Assembly (NCBI GenBank): GCA_026018925.1
Contig: JAKSZU010000002.1
Span: forward strand, 14,412,162 to 14,476,161
DNA length: 64,000 nt
From: Tupaia tana
Taxonomy: Eukaryota > Chordata > Mammalia > Scandentia > Tupaiidae
Reading direction: 5' to 3'
Position numbers and translations under genes: made by a program. The notes under the pieces are model-generated. The model saw only the letters and a list, made by a program, of their open reading frames with translations, was not told where the DNA came from and did not search any database. How positions within the stretch are numbered: the first letter of the stretch is position 1; every line of letters starts with the position of its first letter. Below are positions 20,981 through 31,804 of this stretch, one piece after another.

Positions 20981-21914
20981 CAGTCTTGAAAGTGTGATTC
21001 TGGTAAAATGTGGTCACATTTCCATGGAAACAGGACAAAATGAATACCTGGGATGCACATGGGGGATGGGTTCTACCCAATACATGAAGGTATCAGTAAA
21101 TTTAGGTTATTAGCACCAAATCATTCAGCTTTTAGTTGTCATGGGCCTGTTTATCTCGGCCCCTGATACCCATGGTCAGCTCGACCCTTTAGTTCTAGGA
21201 AGTCACGCAGAACTGTGCGAAGTTCTGTTTTGTGTGAGTACCTAGTGGTGGCTGGAGGTGTTTTTGATTTTGCTTTTGTTTCTGTTCTTTTCCAAAAATG
21301 TCATCTTCTACAATTCACCCCCAGAAAACTTCGATATTGTAGTTATTTGTGTTTTCTGAAGTGGGGTGACTTCCTGATCCCTGAGAAGGGTCTGGTCTTG
21401 TGGAATCCTTTGTTCATGTGGAATCCTTTGTCCAGCAATGCAGGGAAGTTGGCATCAAAGCCTGCCTCTCTCCTAAAAGTGAGCAACGGCTCCAGCTGGC
21501 AAGGTCTCTGGAACTTGGCCACTTTGTATTCCTCTGTCCCCATAGATGAAAATCTCTGGAAAAGTAGTAGTTGGTTGTATTTGAAACAGGACTTGTGTGT
21601 AGGCATGAGGCAACATGGGCCAGGTCTTGTGAGGTCCGGAGAAGCATAAACTGCAGCCCCAGACCCAGAGCGGTCGGGACAGTGGAAGAAATGCAATGTC
21701 TACACGTGAATGAGTGATGTCAGGAAACCTCTGGACACCTTTCCGAGGTGTGTTCTGTGGAACTAGAGCCCACTCCTGGGTACGTGAAATCCGTCTGGAC
21801 CCAAATAGAAAGGAAAGATGGCACAAGGCAGTCCCCCTCGAGGATCCCACATGCAGCTTGGGGTAATGAGAGCTCCGAGACAGGCTGTGGTGAAGACATC
21901 TAATGAACTTCATT
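20981..21914. other. Unique DNA with an 18-bp tandem duplication
   Basis: TGTGGAATCCTTTGTTCA / TGTGGAATCCTTTGTCCA occur back to back at about 21398-21433. Several overlapping frames (up to 146 codons, both strands) have no recognisable domains. No gene called. Confidence 0.5.
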
Positions 21915-22096
21915 TTTTTTAGATTATTATTTATTTAATTTTATTTATTCATTCATTTATTTTAATTTGGCCAGAGAGAGACACAGAGAGAGAGAGAGAG
22001 AAAGGGATAAAGGAAGCCGCCAGGTCCAGGACTCGAACCATGGTTGGCCATGTGGGAGTGTCCAGCACCTTAACCACCACACCACCTGCTGGTCCC
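21915..22096 (-). repeat. Short-form SINE
   Basis: Poly-T/A-T rich tail, GGCCAGAGAGAGACACAGAGAG, GAAGCCGCCAGG and head ending CCACCTGCTGGTCCC. Target duplication ATGAACTTCATTT at 21902-21914 and 22097-22109 is exact. Confidence 0.93.
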
Positions 22097-22153
22097 ATGA
22101 ACTTCATTTAAATCAACTCCCAAGTGCACCTGACCACTTCACCCTGCTTTCAC

Positions 22154-22182
<29 letters not shown>
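22154..22182. repeat. Poly(A) tract, 29 A
   Basis: Uninterrupted A run. It could be the tail of a very short retro-insertion, but no element body or target duplication is recognised before it. Confidence 0.9.
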
Positions 22183-22184
<2 letters not shown>

Positions 22185-22605
22185 TTATCAAAGTTCCAAA
22201 GAAATCACATTGTTTGGGCCATGTTTGGAAAGTCCACATTAGAAGGTCAACATGGAGGAGGGTGACCTGTGAACAGGCATGACGTAGCTTTTGTGGAAGA
22301 AAAATGGAACAAGGAGAGTCAGACAGGAAGGGGAAGGCCTTTCCGGGTTTGGGCTACAGGGGGAGCTGGAGTCTGGGGGGACACGGGGGATTGTGAATTC
22401 TTTGAAGGTGGTGGGGAGGGTTGTGACCCACACACCTGGTGTTCAGGAGACCCCTCAGGGTGCTGCCGCTATGGCGGCTACTAGGATGTGCTCATGAGGT
22501 ACGTTCAGTCAGGACTCTGGGATTCATATTTGGAGGACAGTGAGCAGAAAAGTAGGACAGAAGCCTGCAGAGGGGAGGGAAGATCCCGGAAGGAAGCCAG
22601 CGCTT
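22183..22605. other. Unique DNA, no recognised feature
   Basis: G-rich, complex sequence; nothing identified. Confidence 0.5.
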
Positions 22606-22735
22606 CATTGAGAATCAGGGCCAGGCTCTGAGTTCCAGTCACTTCACACCTTGTCTCATTTGAACCTGACCATCACCCCTAGCTGGGAGTGATTCCATTT
22701 AGACAGAAAGAGGTGCACGAGATAGGAGAGGGTTT
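22606..22735 (+). repeat. Possible MIR-like repeat
   Basis: CCAGGCTCTGAGTTCCAGTC...CTTGTCTCATTTGAACCTGACCATCACCCC follows the MIR layout 'ccaggctctgtgctaagtgctt...tctcatttaatcctcacaaca'. Strongly diverged; identification from memory only. Confidence 0.45.
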
Positions 22736-25350
22736 CTGCGGATCAAAGGGTCAAGGGAAGGGAAGCATCTACACAGGACCGGAGGGAGATGGATTCAAAC
22801 ACGGGAAGGGTGAAGCTTGGTAATAAAGCGGGAACAAAATGTCCCCTAGAGGAATTATTAGCCTCTTAAACTGATGAATCTTACCTTCCGTAACTGCGGG
22901 TAGACTCCAGATCCCTGAGCTGCTTTGTGCTACTAGCTCCTCTGAAATGAATAAGAATTATGTGTTTAGGATAATTACCATGGTTATTCTTCCTTTTCTT
23001 GAAGAAAGTTATCCTACTTCCTATTTTCTGATCTTCTGATACCTTCCCGGGACTCTATTTTTGTGCTCTAAAAATACTCTTCCGTGGTAGGAAATGTTCT
23101 TCAGTTAATTCAGCAGTGGCCCTGCATTTAATGCAATCTGGAACCACTAATTTTATTTTGTTTTAATTATCCAAGTGTGCTCTTACCTGAATTTCAACAG
23201 CAGCTATTTTTACAAAGTCTTCATTATTTTCTAATTTTCCAGAAGACATTTCTCCCTTTTCTACTGTAGTACTTTAAAAGGGAAGATTAAAGACGCTGAA
23301 AGAAGGTGTGAAATGTGCTGCTTTGAGATGTCTCAATTTTAACAACGAATGTCAAATGATTTTGTTAAAACAATAGATTTTTCACTTGTTAATTTTCCTT
23401 CACATGCTCAGTTAAAAGTCTCTTTAAAGATTATTTTAAAAAGCCTTCATTTTCAAATCAGCAGGGTACAGATTTAATCTGAAAGAGATTTAATAAGACA
23501 CAGTTATAAACAGTTATTTAAGTAACTAATGACACGCAGGTTGAGCTTATAAAACAGGAAAAAGCAACAGTGAGTCTGGAGAAAAATCTGTGGATTTATC
23601 TTCGTTTTCGTCGCCACCTTCTCTGCAGCGTACATTATTCAGACACGAGGCCCTGTGGAGGGTCCACCCTAACCCAGCCTACGCCATCCTTGGCTGGAAG
23701 AACTTGAAAGCTCTTTTGAACTCCACACTGGTACCAAACCATGCTGACCTCCAGATCCTCTGGATCTCGAGACCCCGTTTCCCCCGAGTTCTGTCCTCTT
23801 CCTCACAAAGGAAGTCCCTTTGGAACTCACTGTTGAGGGATCTTTTGTCTCTAGGACTAGGACTCCATCTTGATCAGAGCATCTACCACCTGCAGCTCCT
23901 CCTGCATCTACCTGGGATCCACCTGCCCAACACGGAGCTCCTTGGGTAGAGGACAGACTACCCTCGCACCACTGTCTGCTAAACTCCCACCTGTCATGAC
24001 TTAAATTCTCTGTGCTTCCTGCCTGCAGCTAGGGCCTCCCTACCCCCCCCTTGGACCACCACCTTGGCCGTTTGGTTGAATTTTCACTCATCAATGGTCA
24101 GATTCTTGATTCATGCCTTTTTTATGGAAGATACATCCACGGGCTGGGCAGTAGCCACTCCAGGGATCACATTTCTTTCGGTCTTGACCTCTGTGGGTCT
24201 TATTCATCTTAATATCAACCAGGCCAGGTTTGATATCATCTAAGTTTTAGGAACATTGGTCACATGTGAATAAAAATCCAACCAGCAAATTCCAGGCAGA
24301 TACGGTCACGCTTACAGGGCTGTAGGTCACATGGGAAAGACTCAAAGGAAAGGACACTTTCTTCTGGACAAGAATGTCCCCAGGGCCAATTACTATACAT
24401 AGAGCAAAAACCATGATTTTAGTGTAAAGCATATGGAATCTGCCCCATCATTTTATAACCTCTCCTCAATCAAAAATAAAACCTATAGAAGCAAAAAGAT
24501 GAAACCAGGAGGTTAAAATTATGAGCAAAATCGGCAGGTGGGAGATGTGGCCTGGGCATCACGGGTTTCTGGCAACTGTGCACTAATGCATGCGACAAGT
24601 GCCATGTCTGGTCACAGCAGGGCACCCACAGCGACAGAAGCCCCACCTGAAAGCTGGTACAGGACACACTTTGTTCTGAGGCTCCTCTGTGCCCCCGTGA
24701 GAGTCCCCTCTCGCCTCAACACTCCAGGGGATGTCATGTGACTTCTGCCTCTGCCATGTTTAAGTGGTTGTTTATAAATATTCCCAGTGTAAGATTGAGT
24801 GTAGTAAGTCAAGAATAGTTACATTTCTATCTTGTCATTTGGGGTACAATAAAAGCATTTGTTATCTTAAGGATTGCACGAATTGACTCTAAGTAAAAGG
24901 AAATTCTGTTCATGTAGCTAGCATAGGGTGGGTGGAGGGGGTACAGCAGCTTCTTCCCGGGTGTCATCCAACATTGCTCACTGTTCCATGTCCTCTGCTC
25001 TCCCAGCTAGGACGACACAAGGCGACTGCTCTGCCAGGTGGAGCTGGGCCAGTGTTGCGTCCCCACTACCATCTCTCTCAGGTTCCCACACATCTCCACC
25101 TTACCCAGCAGGGCGACCACTCCTCAACTCCTGCCAGAACAAGCCCTGTACTTCCCACTTGGGTGCACAGGGACATTTGGTTATTGCATATGCCACTTCC
25201 AAGCTAGTAGAAAGTCACAGGTATGTCTATGCCTTTCTCACCCTGGAATCAGCATCACCTCACCACCCCTGCCCTTCCTTCTCTACTCCCCAGCCAGGAA
25301 CACTGAAAAGGTCTTTAAGAGGCTTCTCTCAGTGGTTGATGAGTAACTGT
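22736..25350. other. Unique DNA; candidate conserved stretch 23130-23570
   Basis: No repeat recognised. 23130-23570 is AT-rich, complex and ends in TTATAAACAGTTATTTAAGTAAC, the kind of composition seen in conserved non-coding elements. A 119-codon frame at 23590-23949 lies in a GC-richer patch and has no recognised domain. Neither is called as functional. Confidence 0.35.
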
Positions 25351-25351
25351 T

Positions 25352-25760
25352 AATCAAGTTCTCCAGAGAGACAGAACACGTACGTACACCACATAGAGAT
25401 TTAAAGAAGTTGACTCCACCATACTGGGACTGGCAAGTCCAAAACTCGTAGAACAGGCCGGAAGCTGGAAACTCAGCTAAGAGTTAATGTTGTAGTCGTG
25501 AGTCTGAAGGATGGATATTCGGGTAGAACTTCTAGCAGCGACATTTCTTCTTTGAGAAACATCAGTCTTCACGCTCAAGGCTTCAACAGAGAAGATGAAG
25601 CCACTTACTCTATGGAGGGTCAGCTGCTCTTCTTAAGGCCCACGGAGTGTAGACATCAATCATGTCTAGACACACCTTCACAGAGGCAGCCAGATGGTGC
25701 TGGTGAAGCAGCTGGGAACCGTGACTCACCGTAAAATTACCATCATCACAACAGAGAAGG
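25352..25760 (-). mobile_element. Ancient L1M-type 3' end
   Basis: Left end TTCTCCAGAGAGACAGAAC, then CTGGCAAGTCCAAAACTCG, ACAGGCCGGAAGCTGGAAACTCAG, AAGAGTTAATGTTGTAGTC, AGGCTTCAACAGA and ending in CACCGTAAAATTACCATCATC. This is the reverse of a common old eutherian L1 3' tail ('...ctctgtttctctggagaaccctgac'). Subfamily not resolved. A 78-codon frame in it is accidental. Confidence 0.7.
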
Positions 25761-26535
25761 AGCCTGGATTCTGACCCATGAATCCGCCAAACCAGCCCTG
25801 GATAGTCTACCCAAGACCTCTTATGTTAGAGAGAATGAGAGTCTGCTTTATTTAAGCACTGTTTTTTTCCTGTTATTTTTGCTCAACTGAATCCTCACTG
25901 ACCCATCTTCTCCCTTTCCCCCATTATACCCTGTATCAGGCATCCTTCCTCCCTTCCCTGAGAAACCCAAGGAGCATTCGGAAGTTGGTGACTCCTAATT
26001 CCCTTTGCTGATCAAAAATCTGGCATCCTAAGCCCTTCTCCTCCCCGCAGCCTGGAGTTAATGACGGGATATTTCGGAGTGCAGTGCCCTCTGTGGAGCG
26101 TGGCTGATGTACAGCAGGAGGACACAGCGCCCCCTTTCCAGTGTGCAGGCTACTGCAGCTGAGCGCTCCTGGCCACTCTGCCAGCCTGACTCTGGATCCC
26201 AGTTCCAGGTTCCCAGAGGACTAAATTTAGTACCTCAGATGGTAGTTCTTGTCTACACCTGGACAACACAACTGGGAGGTGAGTGAGGCCCCAACAGAGA
26301 GATGTGATTCGAGATGACTTATTCAAAGTGTGGGTTCCTCCCTTTTAAATCATGGCCTCCATGAGTATGAGGGCATGCATGTGTGGGTTTTCAAAGAACA
26401 AGTTCTTGATACTTGCTGAGGATGAGAAAGTGATTTATTGGGAATTACTGCAAGTGAAATTGGCAGTGCGACCAATGGACTTGTGCATGTATACAGCTAT
26501 AGACTTTGGAAGAATTTCTCATCACTGCCTTCACT
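25761..26535. other. Unique DNA, no recognised feature
   Basis: No repeat, exon or RNA gene recognised over about 775 bases. Confidence 0.5.
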
Positions 26536-27171
26536 AATTATTTGTTTGTTTTCTTTGCTATAGAGTGTGTGTGCTGCCCAGAGAGGGAGAAACTGAGAAA
26601 GCATGCCCCAGCAGGATGGCTATACCATAGTCCCTTCTTCTCAATCTCCCAGCCAACCCCCCAGGGATGGCCACACCATAGTCCCTTCTCAATCCCCCAG
26701 GGATGGCCACACCATAGTCCCTTCTCAATCCTCCAAAGATGGCCACAGCATAGTCCCTTCTCAGTCCCCCAGGGATGGCCACACTATAGTCCCTTCTCAA
26801 TCCCCCAAAGATGGCCACAGCATAGTCCCTTCTCAGTCCCCCAGGGATGGCCACACTATAGTCCCTTCTGAATCCCTCAAGGATGGCCACACCATAGTTC
26901 CTTCTCAATCCCCCAGGGATGGCCACACTATAGACCCTCCTCAATCCCTCAGGGATGGCCACACCATAGTCCCTTCTCAATCCCCCAGGGGGAGGACCAT
27001 GCCATAGTAACTTCTCAATCCTTTCTCTCAGGATTTTGGGCAGACACATTCACTATGTTTTATTTTTATTTTTTCTGGTTGTTGTTTTTCAAGCCACAGG
27101 TTCTGAGATTTGAACCCAGCAGATCGTCATGTGGGATCCAGCCACCCTAAACCAAAAGGCACTGGCTGACC
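26536..27171 (-). repeat. tRNA-headed SINE carrying an internal minisatellite
   Basis: Left boundary TTTGCTATAGAGTGTGTGTGC (family 3' end), then GAGAAAGCATGCCCCAGCAGGATGG. After the repeat array the family body resumes with CTCTCAGGATTTTGGGCAGACAC and a head with GAGATTTGAACCCAGCAG...GTGGGATCCAGCCACC...CACTGGCTGACC. Without the array it is a normal-length copy. The element is old and diverged. Confidence 0.85.
26665..26988. repeat. 36-bp minisatellite, nine full units
   Basis: Nine uninterrupted 36-base units start at 26665, 26701, 26737, 26773, 26809, 26845, 26881, 26917 and 26953, flanked by imperfect partial units at about 26616 and 26989-27020. The unit begins GGATGGCCACACCATAGTCC and corresponds to the SINE body segment that normally occurs once as GGATGGCCACGCCGCAATCC. 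Units 4 and 6 are identical to each other, which suggests a 72-bp dimer step. The unit is a multiple of three, so both strands stay open (134 codons plus, 163 codons minus); neither is taken as a gene. Confidence 0.95.
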
Positions 27172-27507
27172 TTCACTAGTTCTCAGCAGTACTTCCGTAT
27201 GTGAGGATCACTGTCCTTTCTCCCACATCTGCCAGTCCAGTCTGCCCATTCCTCACCCAAGGGTTCTTCCTGCCATGGCCCCAGCTGCTAGTTTACTTCA
27301 CACCCGTGGTCAATAACTGGCCCTTAGGGGCATTTGATTGGAGTGCTGCCTCTTCCCCATCGCTGTCTGCAAAGGGCTGGCTGCAGCTTTACCTGTTTCA
27401 GAAAGGGCTGTGTTTGGCTGTCTCCTTGGCCCAAGCCAGCACTTCTGCCCATCTAGCAACTTTTCTCAGCAACATCAATCTTCTGCACTTCGCAGCCATG
27501 GAGTTTG
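27172..27507. other. Unique DNA
   Basis: About 335 bases without a recognised element. Confidence 0.45.
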
Positions 27508-27781
27508 TTTATTTACTTATTTATTTTTAGAGATTTTTGCTATAGGGCACAAGGGCCCCCAGGAGAGACAGAAAGTGAGAAATCACCACCCGGGGGGTTG
27601 GCCACACTGCAATCCCTTCTCCTGCATTCTCCTCTGGGGATTTTGGGCACATGCACACACATACACACACACACACATACACACACACACACAAACACCA
27701 GCTTGAGTGTTTCAAGCCCCCAAACCACCATCCGCCAAGTGGGAGTCCGGCACCTTAACCACTACACTATCTGCTGGACCT
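27508..27781 (-). repeat. tRNA-headed SINE with (CA)n
   Basis: GAGATTTTTGCTATAGGGCAC, body GGGGGGTTGGCCACACTGCAATCCC, a (AC)n run at about 27653-27694 in the variable segment, head GTGGGAGTCCGGCACCTTAACC...ATCTGCTGGACC. The CA run shows how the family's ACGCACACGC segment seeds microsatellites. Confidence 0.88.
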
Positions 27782-28970
27782 AGGGAAGCTTTGTGAACCT
27801 CTGTTTTAAGGGAAGACTTATTTCCAATAGAGGGGAGCACACCAGTTGATCTGTTACATCATTCTTTCAATTTAGATTGCTGGTTGAATGGCAGAGGATG
27901 GGGGGGCAGAGAAGTGTGGTTTTCTAACCCAGATGGTGAGATGTTTAACTTTTCATTTATTTCTTTATCAGAGAGTCCTATATCTTCAATAAGCTTGTCA
28001 AAACTCTAGTAGTAAGGACCCTGTTAACAGCTTTCCTCTAATTTCCAATTTAGTGAGTTATCACGTCTATAGCCTCCTTTCTAATGAGTAAGTAAGAAGG
28101 GCCCCAGGCTTCCAGACCCCACCACACAGCGGTCTGGAAGTCATGGGCCTTGGGTCCATCATTCTCCATGTGTTGCCAGCAAAGCTGCTGCATCTTGGCA
28201 CCTGAGGTTCAGGCAGGAAGCTCAGGTCTGCTCAGACTAGGTAACTGGAACAAGTCTGGTAAAGGAACACCTTTCAAAGGAGTGACGAGTTTATAGGACA
28301 CCAAAAAGCGATGGCCAGGGCCCCTGTGACTTGTGCAGGGGAAGCCTCCTTTACTCTGGGCCTGAGGGAGAAGTGGTTTTCTAAACCCGGGGAGATGCCT
28401 TGGGCTGTAAGAGAGGGCTACCAGGGAGCAGCTGCCCTCTCTGACCCAGCAGGGTCCAGCAAACCTCTCCAAGCCTGTGGTCTGGCAAAACCCCGGGCAA
28501 GAACAGTCCGCATGGACCAGCCTGAGGCTTCAGCAGGATGGAGAGGGCCGGAGGCTCGGAACATTTCACCACCACTCTCAGTGCACCCCACTTTGCTAAA
28601 TGAGATGTGGCAGAAGGGGGCTTACAAGCTGATTTATAACCCCCTCCATACTGCGTGGACCTGCAGGCATCACCTTGCCCGAACCCCTCTTGGATGGAAG
28701 CCCGGAGGGTGACGGGCAGTCTGCAGGGCTCTCTGGTTGTCAGTCTCCTCTAAAGAGTCATTGTGAGCTCCCGAAGATCAGAGACCACTCCTGATGGCGC
28801 GTCCATCCCAGCCTCCTGCTCTAGGTTTGGGTGACTGTGATCCCCTCCCCAATTGCTTGGTAAGGTAATACAGGAATAAAGTGACATGTGGGTGGTCTTC
28901 CTCCCAATGTAGGCTTTGTCTAGCTGTGTGCCTTAGACCTTCTGCAACATCCTTACTTCCAATATCCCTT
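27782..28970. other. Unique DNA, no recognised gene
   Basis: GC-richer between 28100 and 28720. A 133-codon plus-strand frame (28311-28712) and overlapping minus frames have no recognisable domain, Kozak or splice context that I would rely on. Confidence 0.5.
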
Positions 28971-29230
28971 TATTTTTATTTATTTTTTTTGAGAGGTTTT
29001 TGCTATAGGGCACAGGCACTTGCCAGAAAGAGAGAGACAGAAAGCGAGAAATCACCCCCCAGGGGGGATGGCTATGCCTCAATCCCTTTTCCTCCATTCT
29101 CCTCTCAGGATCTTGGGCACACACGCGCACACGCGCCCGGCATGAGTTTAAGACACCAGGTCCGGGACTCGAACTGCAATCGACTACATGGGAGTCCAGC
29201 GACATAGCCATTACGCCAGCTGCTGGTTCC
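28971..29230 (-). repeat. Full-length young tRNA-headed SINE
   Basis: TTTTTTTTGAGAGGTTTTTGCTATAGGGCAC, GGGGGGATGGCTATGCC body, head GACTACATGGGAGTCCAGCG...GCCAGCTGCTGGTTCC. ACTTCCAATA on the left and ACTTCTGATA on the right look like the target duplication. Confidence 0.9.
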
Positions 29231-31804
29231 ACTTCTGATACTCTTAAACCCAATGTTCCTGTTTAAATACACTCATGTTTGATAGTCTGTGTGCCCTGAT
29301 TCTCAGCTCTGAACACACAGTCCCTGTAGCCATGAAGACCAGGTTTTAGTATGGCAAAAATAAGACTCAGGGCAGAAAAGGCAATTGATAGCTTGCAGAG
29401 TTCATGTATTATAGTTATCGATATAGTTTCTCAACAGCACAATGTAATACAACAGCCCTGAAACCAATTTTGTGTGTTCAAATGAAAATACAAAAATCAA
29501 TTACCAAAGAAAGATTATTTTTTATTGCAACCTCTTGCCTTCCAGAGTAATTCGAAAATCATTATAGACCACCACAATCGCAGAAACACACTTCTTCACC
29601 TCTCTTTGGATAGTTTTTTCTTACACAAAAGAAGAAAATGACAACCTATTTATTGAAAGTTAAGAAACGTCTTTGTTTTCCTGTTATTTCTATTAGGGTC
29701 CACAATGATTCTCCATTTCAATCCGCAAACTAAGTTGTCAAATTTAGTCAGTTTAAAAGATAAGTTAAGGAGAAACCAGGATGCTCAGTGGACTGTTAGA
29801 AAATCATTTTTCTGTTTTATTAGTGACATTGCCGTTCTATTGCTCTTTAAATGTCACAAGTTCAAGAACACAGCTGTGTACATCCTGAAAATATAATATT
29901 TCTCCTTTGTAATAAAGCATGCAGATACAATTTTCTAGGACACAGATAAGATGACATAGAAACAACAAATAAGAAAACAAGTTGGGTACTGTTAGAGGGA
30001 AGAAGCTGAGTCATTTCTTGGACAAAACTATGTCATTGTTCTACCACTAAACTAATCGTTTAAATTGTTTATTATTGCTTGCTATTTTTTTATCGCCTAG
30101 GCCATAATTAGAAAAATTGAATTTGTTAATTGAATTTGCTCACTCTGAGATTGCAGAAATGAAAGATGTGCTATCTCCTTACAGAGGAAGGAAAACCACA
30201 TTATACTATATAGCTTTCTTTCAGAAGTTCTTATGAGCTACTCACAAGCTGAGTATCATTTCTAATGTTCCATAATTTTAGATGCAGATAAGTGTACAGG
30301 TCAAACATTCTCCATTTTCTTAAAACCCACAGTGAACTAAAACAATCACAGTAGATGAGAAAAAAATGAAATCCGGAAAAGAACAAAGAATAAATTATTT
30401 TCTTTCAGTCTCTCTTATTCCTGTTTCAACCTTGTAACATAGGAGCAAAATGTGGTTTTCACCAATATTCTCAGTGACCGACCCCCCAAGAAAACACATA
30501 TAGAGGATTTCTTCCTTTCTTGTACTCTATCATAATGCTTTGTATTTTCTAGATTTTTAAATTCTTATTTCATTTTTTCTTTTTTCATTTCTATCCAGAT
30601 CCTTTGAACACTCCTTCCAAAACATTTCCCTAGCCACTCTGCTTTCATTTTCCCTGTCTTTTAAGACTGTGCTAGTTTGCAATCATATAATTCACCTGGA
30701 GCCCTTCGATTCTTTTGTCTGCCTTCTGATTCTTCCCTCTCTATGTGGTTTGCTGTACTGTGGTCAGAATGTTCTTTCCGACGCATAAACCCGGTGCATG
30801 TTTCTCTTCCTAAATAATACTGTATCTCCCTAGCGCCTGGATCAGCAATTCCCAAACCATGGGAAGAAAAGAACTATACAGACACGTTTTCTAAATCAAT
30901 ATATAAGAGAAGCACTTCTAAGTTCTCTTAATTTATTAGTGTAAAACAAAATCTGAACAATCTTGGGCAGTAAGATAAATGAATTGGTTGACTCATGCAG
31001 AAGAGTGTTCCTAGTCTAGATTAAGGGCCGACTGCTCCTGTGACTTGGGAACTTCCACCCATGGCTTCTGCCCTTTGCAAATCTGCTTCCTCTCGCCCTT
31101 CATCAAGTTACCTTCCCCAAAGACTGGAACGAGCCCCTCTGGAACTCATCGATGTATACTTTCAAAGGTTGTGCAGCAGGGGAAAAGACTTTTCTCTTTG
31201 GTAGAAGGTCTTTTGATCCCAGGGATGATTCGTATAGGCTGGCAGGGAGTGGAAAATTCCGATGGGCAGCTCCTGGTGAAGCCTGCATCCCCTCTACAAG
31301 GAACAAGAAGCTGCTTTATCAAAATGCAGAACCTCTACTGCAGGATTATGGAAATCTTCCACATTAAAAAGGAAAAAAAATCAGTAGAGGGGAATCCTCT
31401 TGCAGGGAAAAAGAAACATATTCTCTGAACAAATGCAGAAAACAATACATAAAAAAATAGTAACCCATACAAGCAAGAATTGAGAGTCTCTGATCCTACA
31501 AAAATGGAAGAGTGATAAGGGGAATTCCACATTCACCCTAGCACTTTTGCTGAGAATGCTTGTCAGTTTTCAACACAGAGGAATACAACACTAGCAGACA
31601 GCAGCCTGAGATTAGAGTTTAGGCCAAGGTAGAGGGGCTGTAATAAGAATACCAGAAGGCCACCTCCTAAGAAGAGCAAAACTGAAATAGAACGGCCTGA
31701 ATGAAGCAGGAAACAGTCCTCTAAGAATTTTAGATCATTTACAGTCCATGTGTTATCAAAAAGAAGTGAAGATAAAAGTAATCCAGAAACTATAATATTA
31801 AAAA
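29231..31804. other. AT-rich unique DNA; candidate conserved stretch
   Basis: About 2.6 kb with no recognised repeat. Around 30040-30180 (ATCGCCTAGGCCATAATTAG, GTTAATTGAATTTG) the sequence is homeodomain-site rich and complex, so it is a candidate conserved non-coding element. Frames of up to 127 codons at 31045-31428 show no recognised domain. Confidence 0.35.

Noticed and set aside
22225-22243. 15-base match TGGAAAGTCCACATT shared with about 34230-34244, both near long A runs
   Set aside because: A single 15-mer match is expected by chance at this window size; flanks do not agree, and the A runs lie on opposite sides.
23590-23949. 119-codon plus-strand frame in a GC-richer patch, with TCTCTGCAG nearby as a possible acceptor
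   Set aside because: No recognisable domain or homologous family and no matching donor; chance frames of this size are expected in 64 kb.
26558-27049. 163-codon minus and 134-codon plus frames with 12-residue repeats
   Set aside because: Both arise because the minisatellite unit is 36 bases; the sequence is SINE body, not a repeat protein gene.
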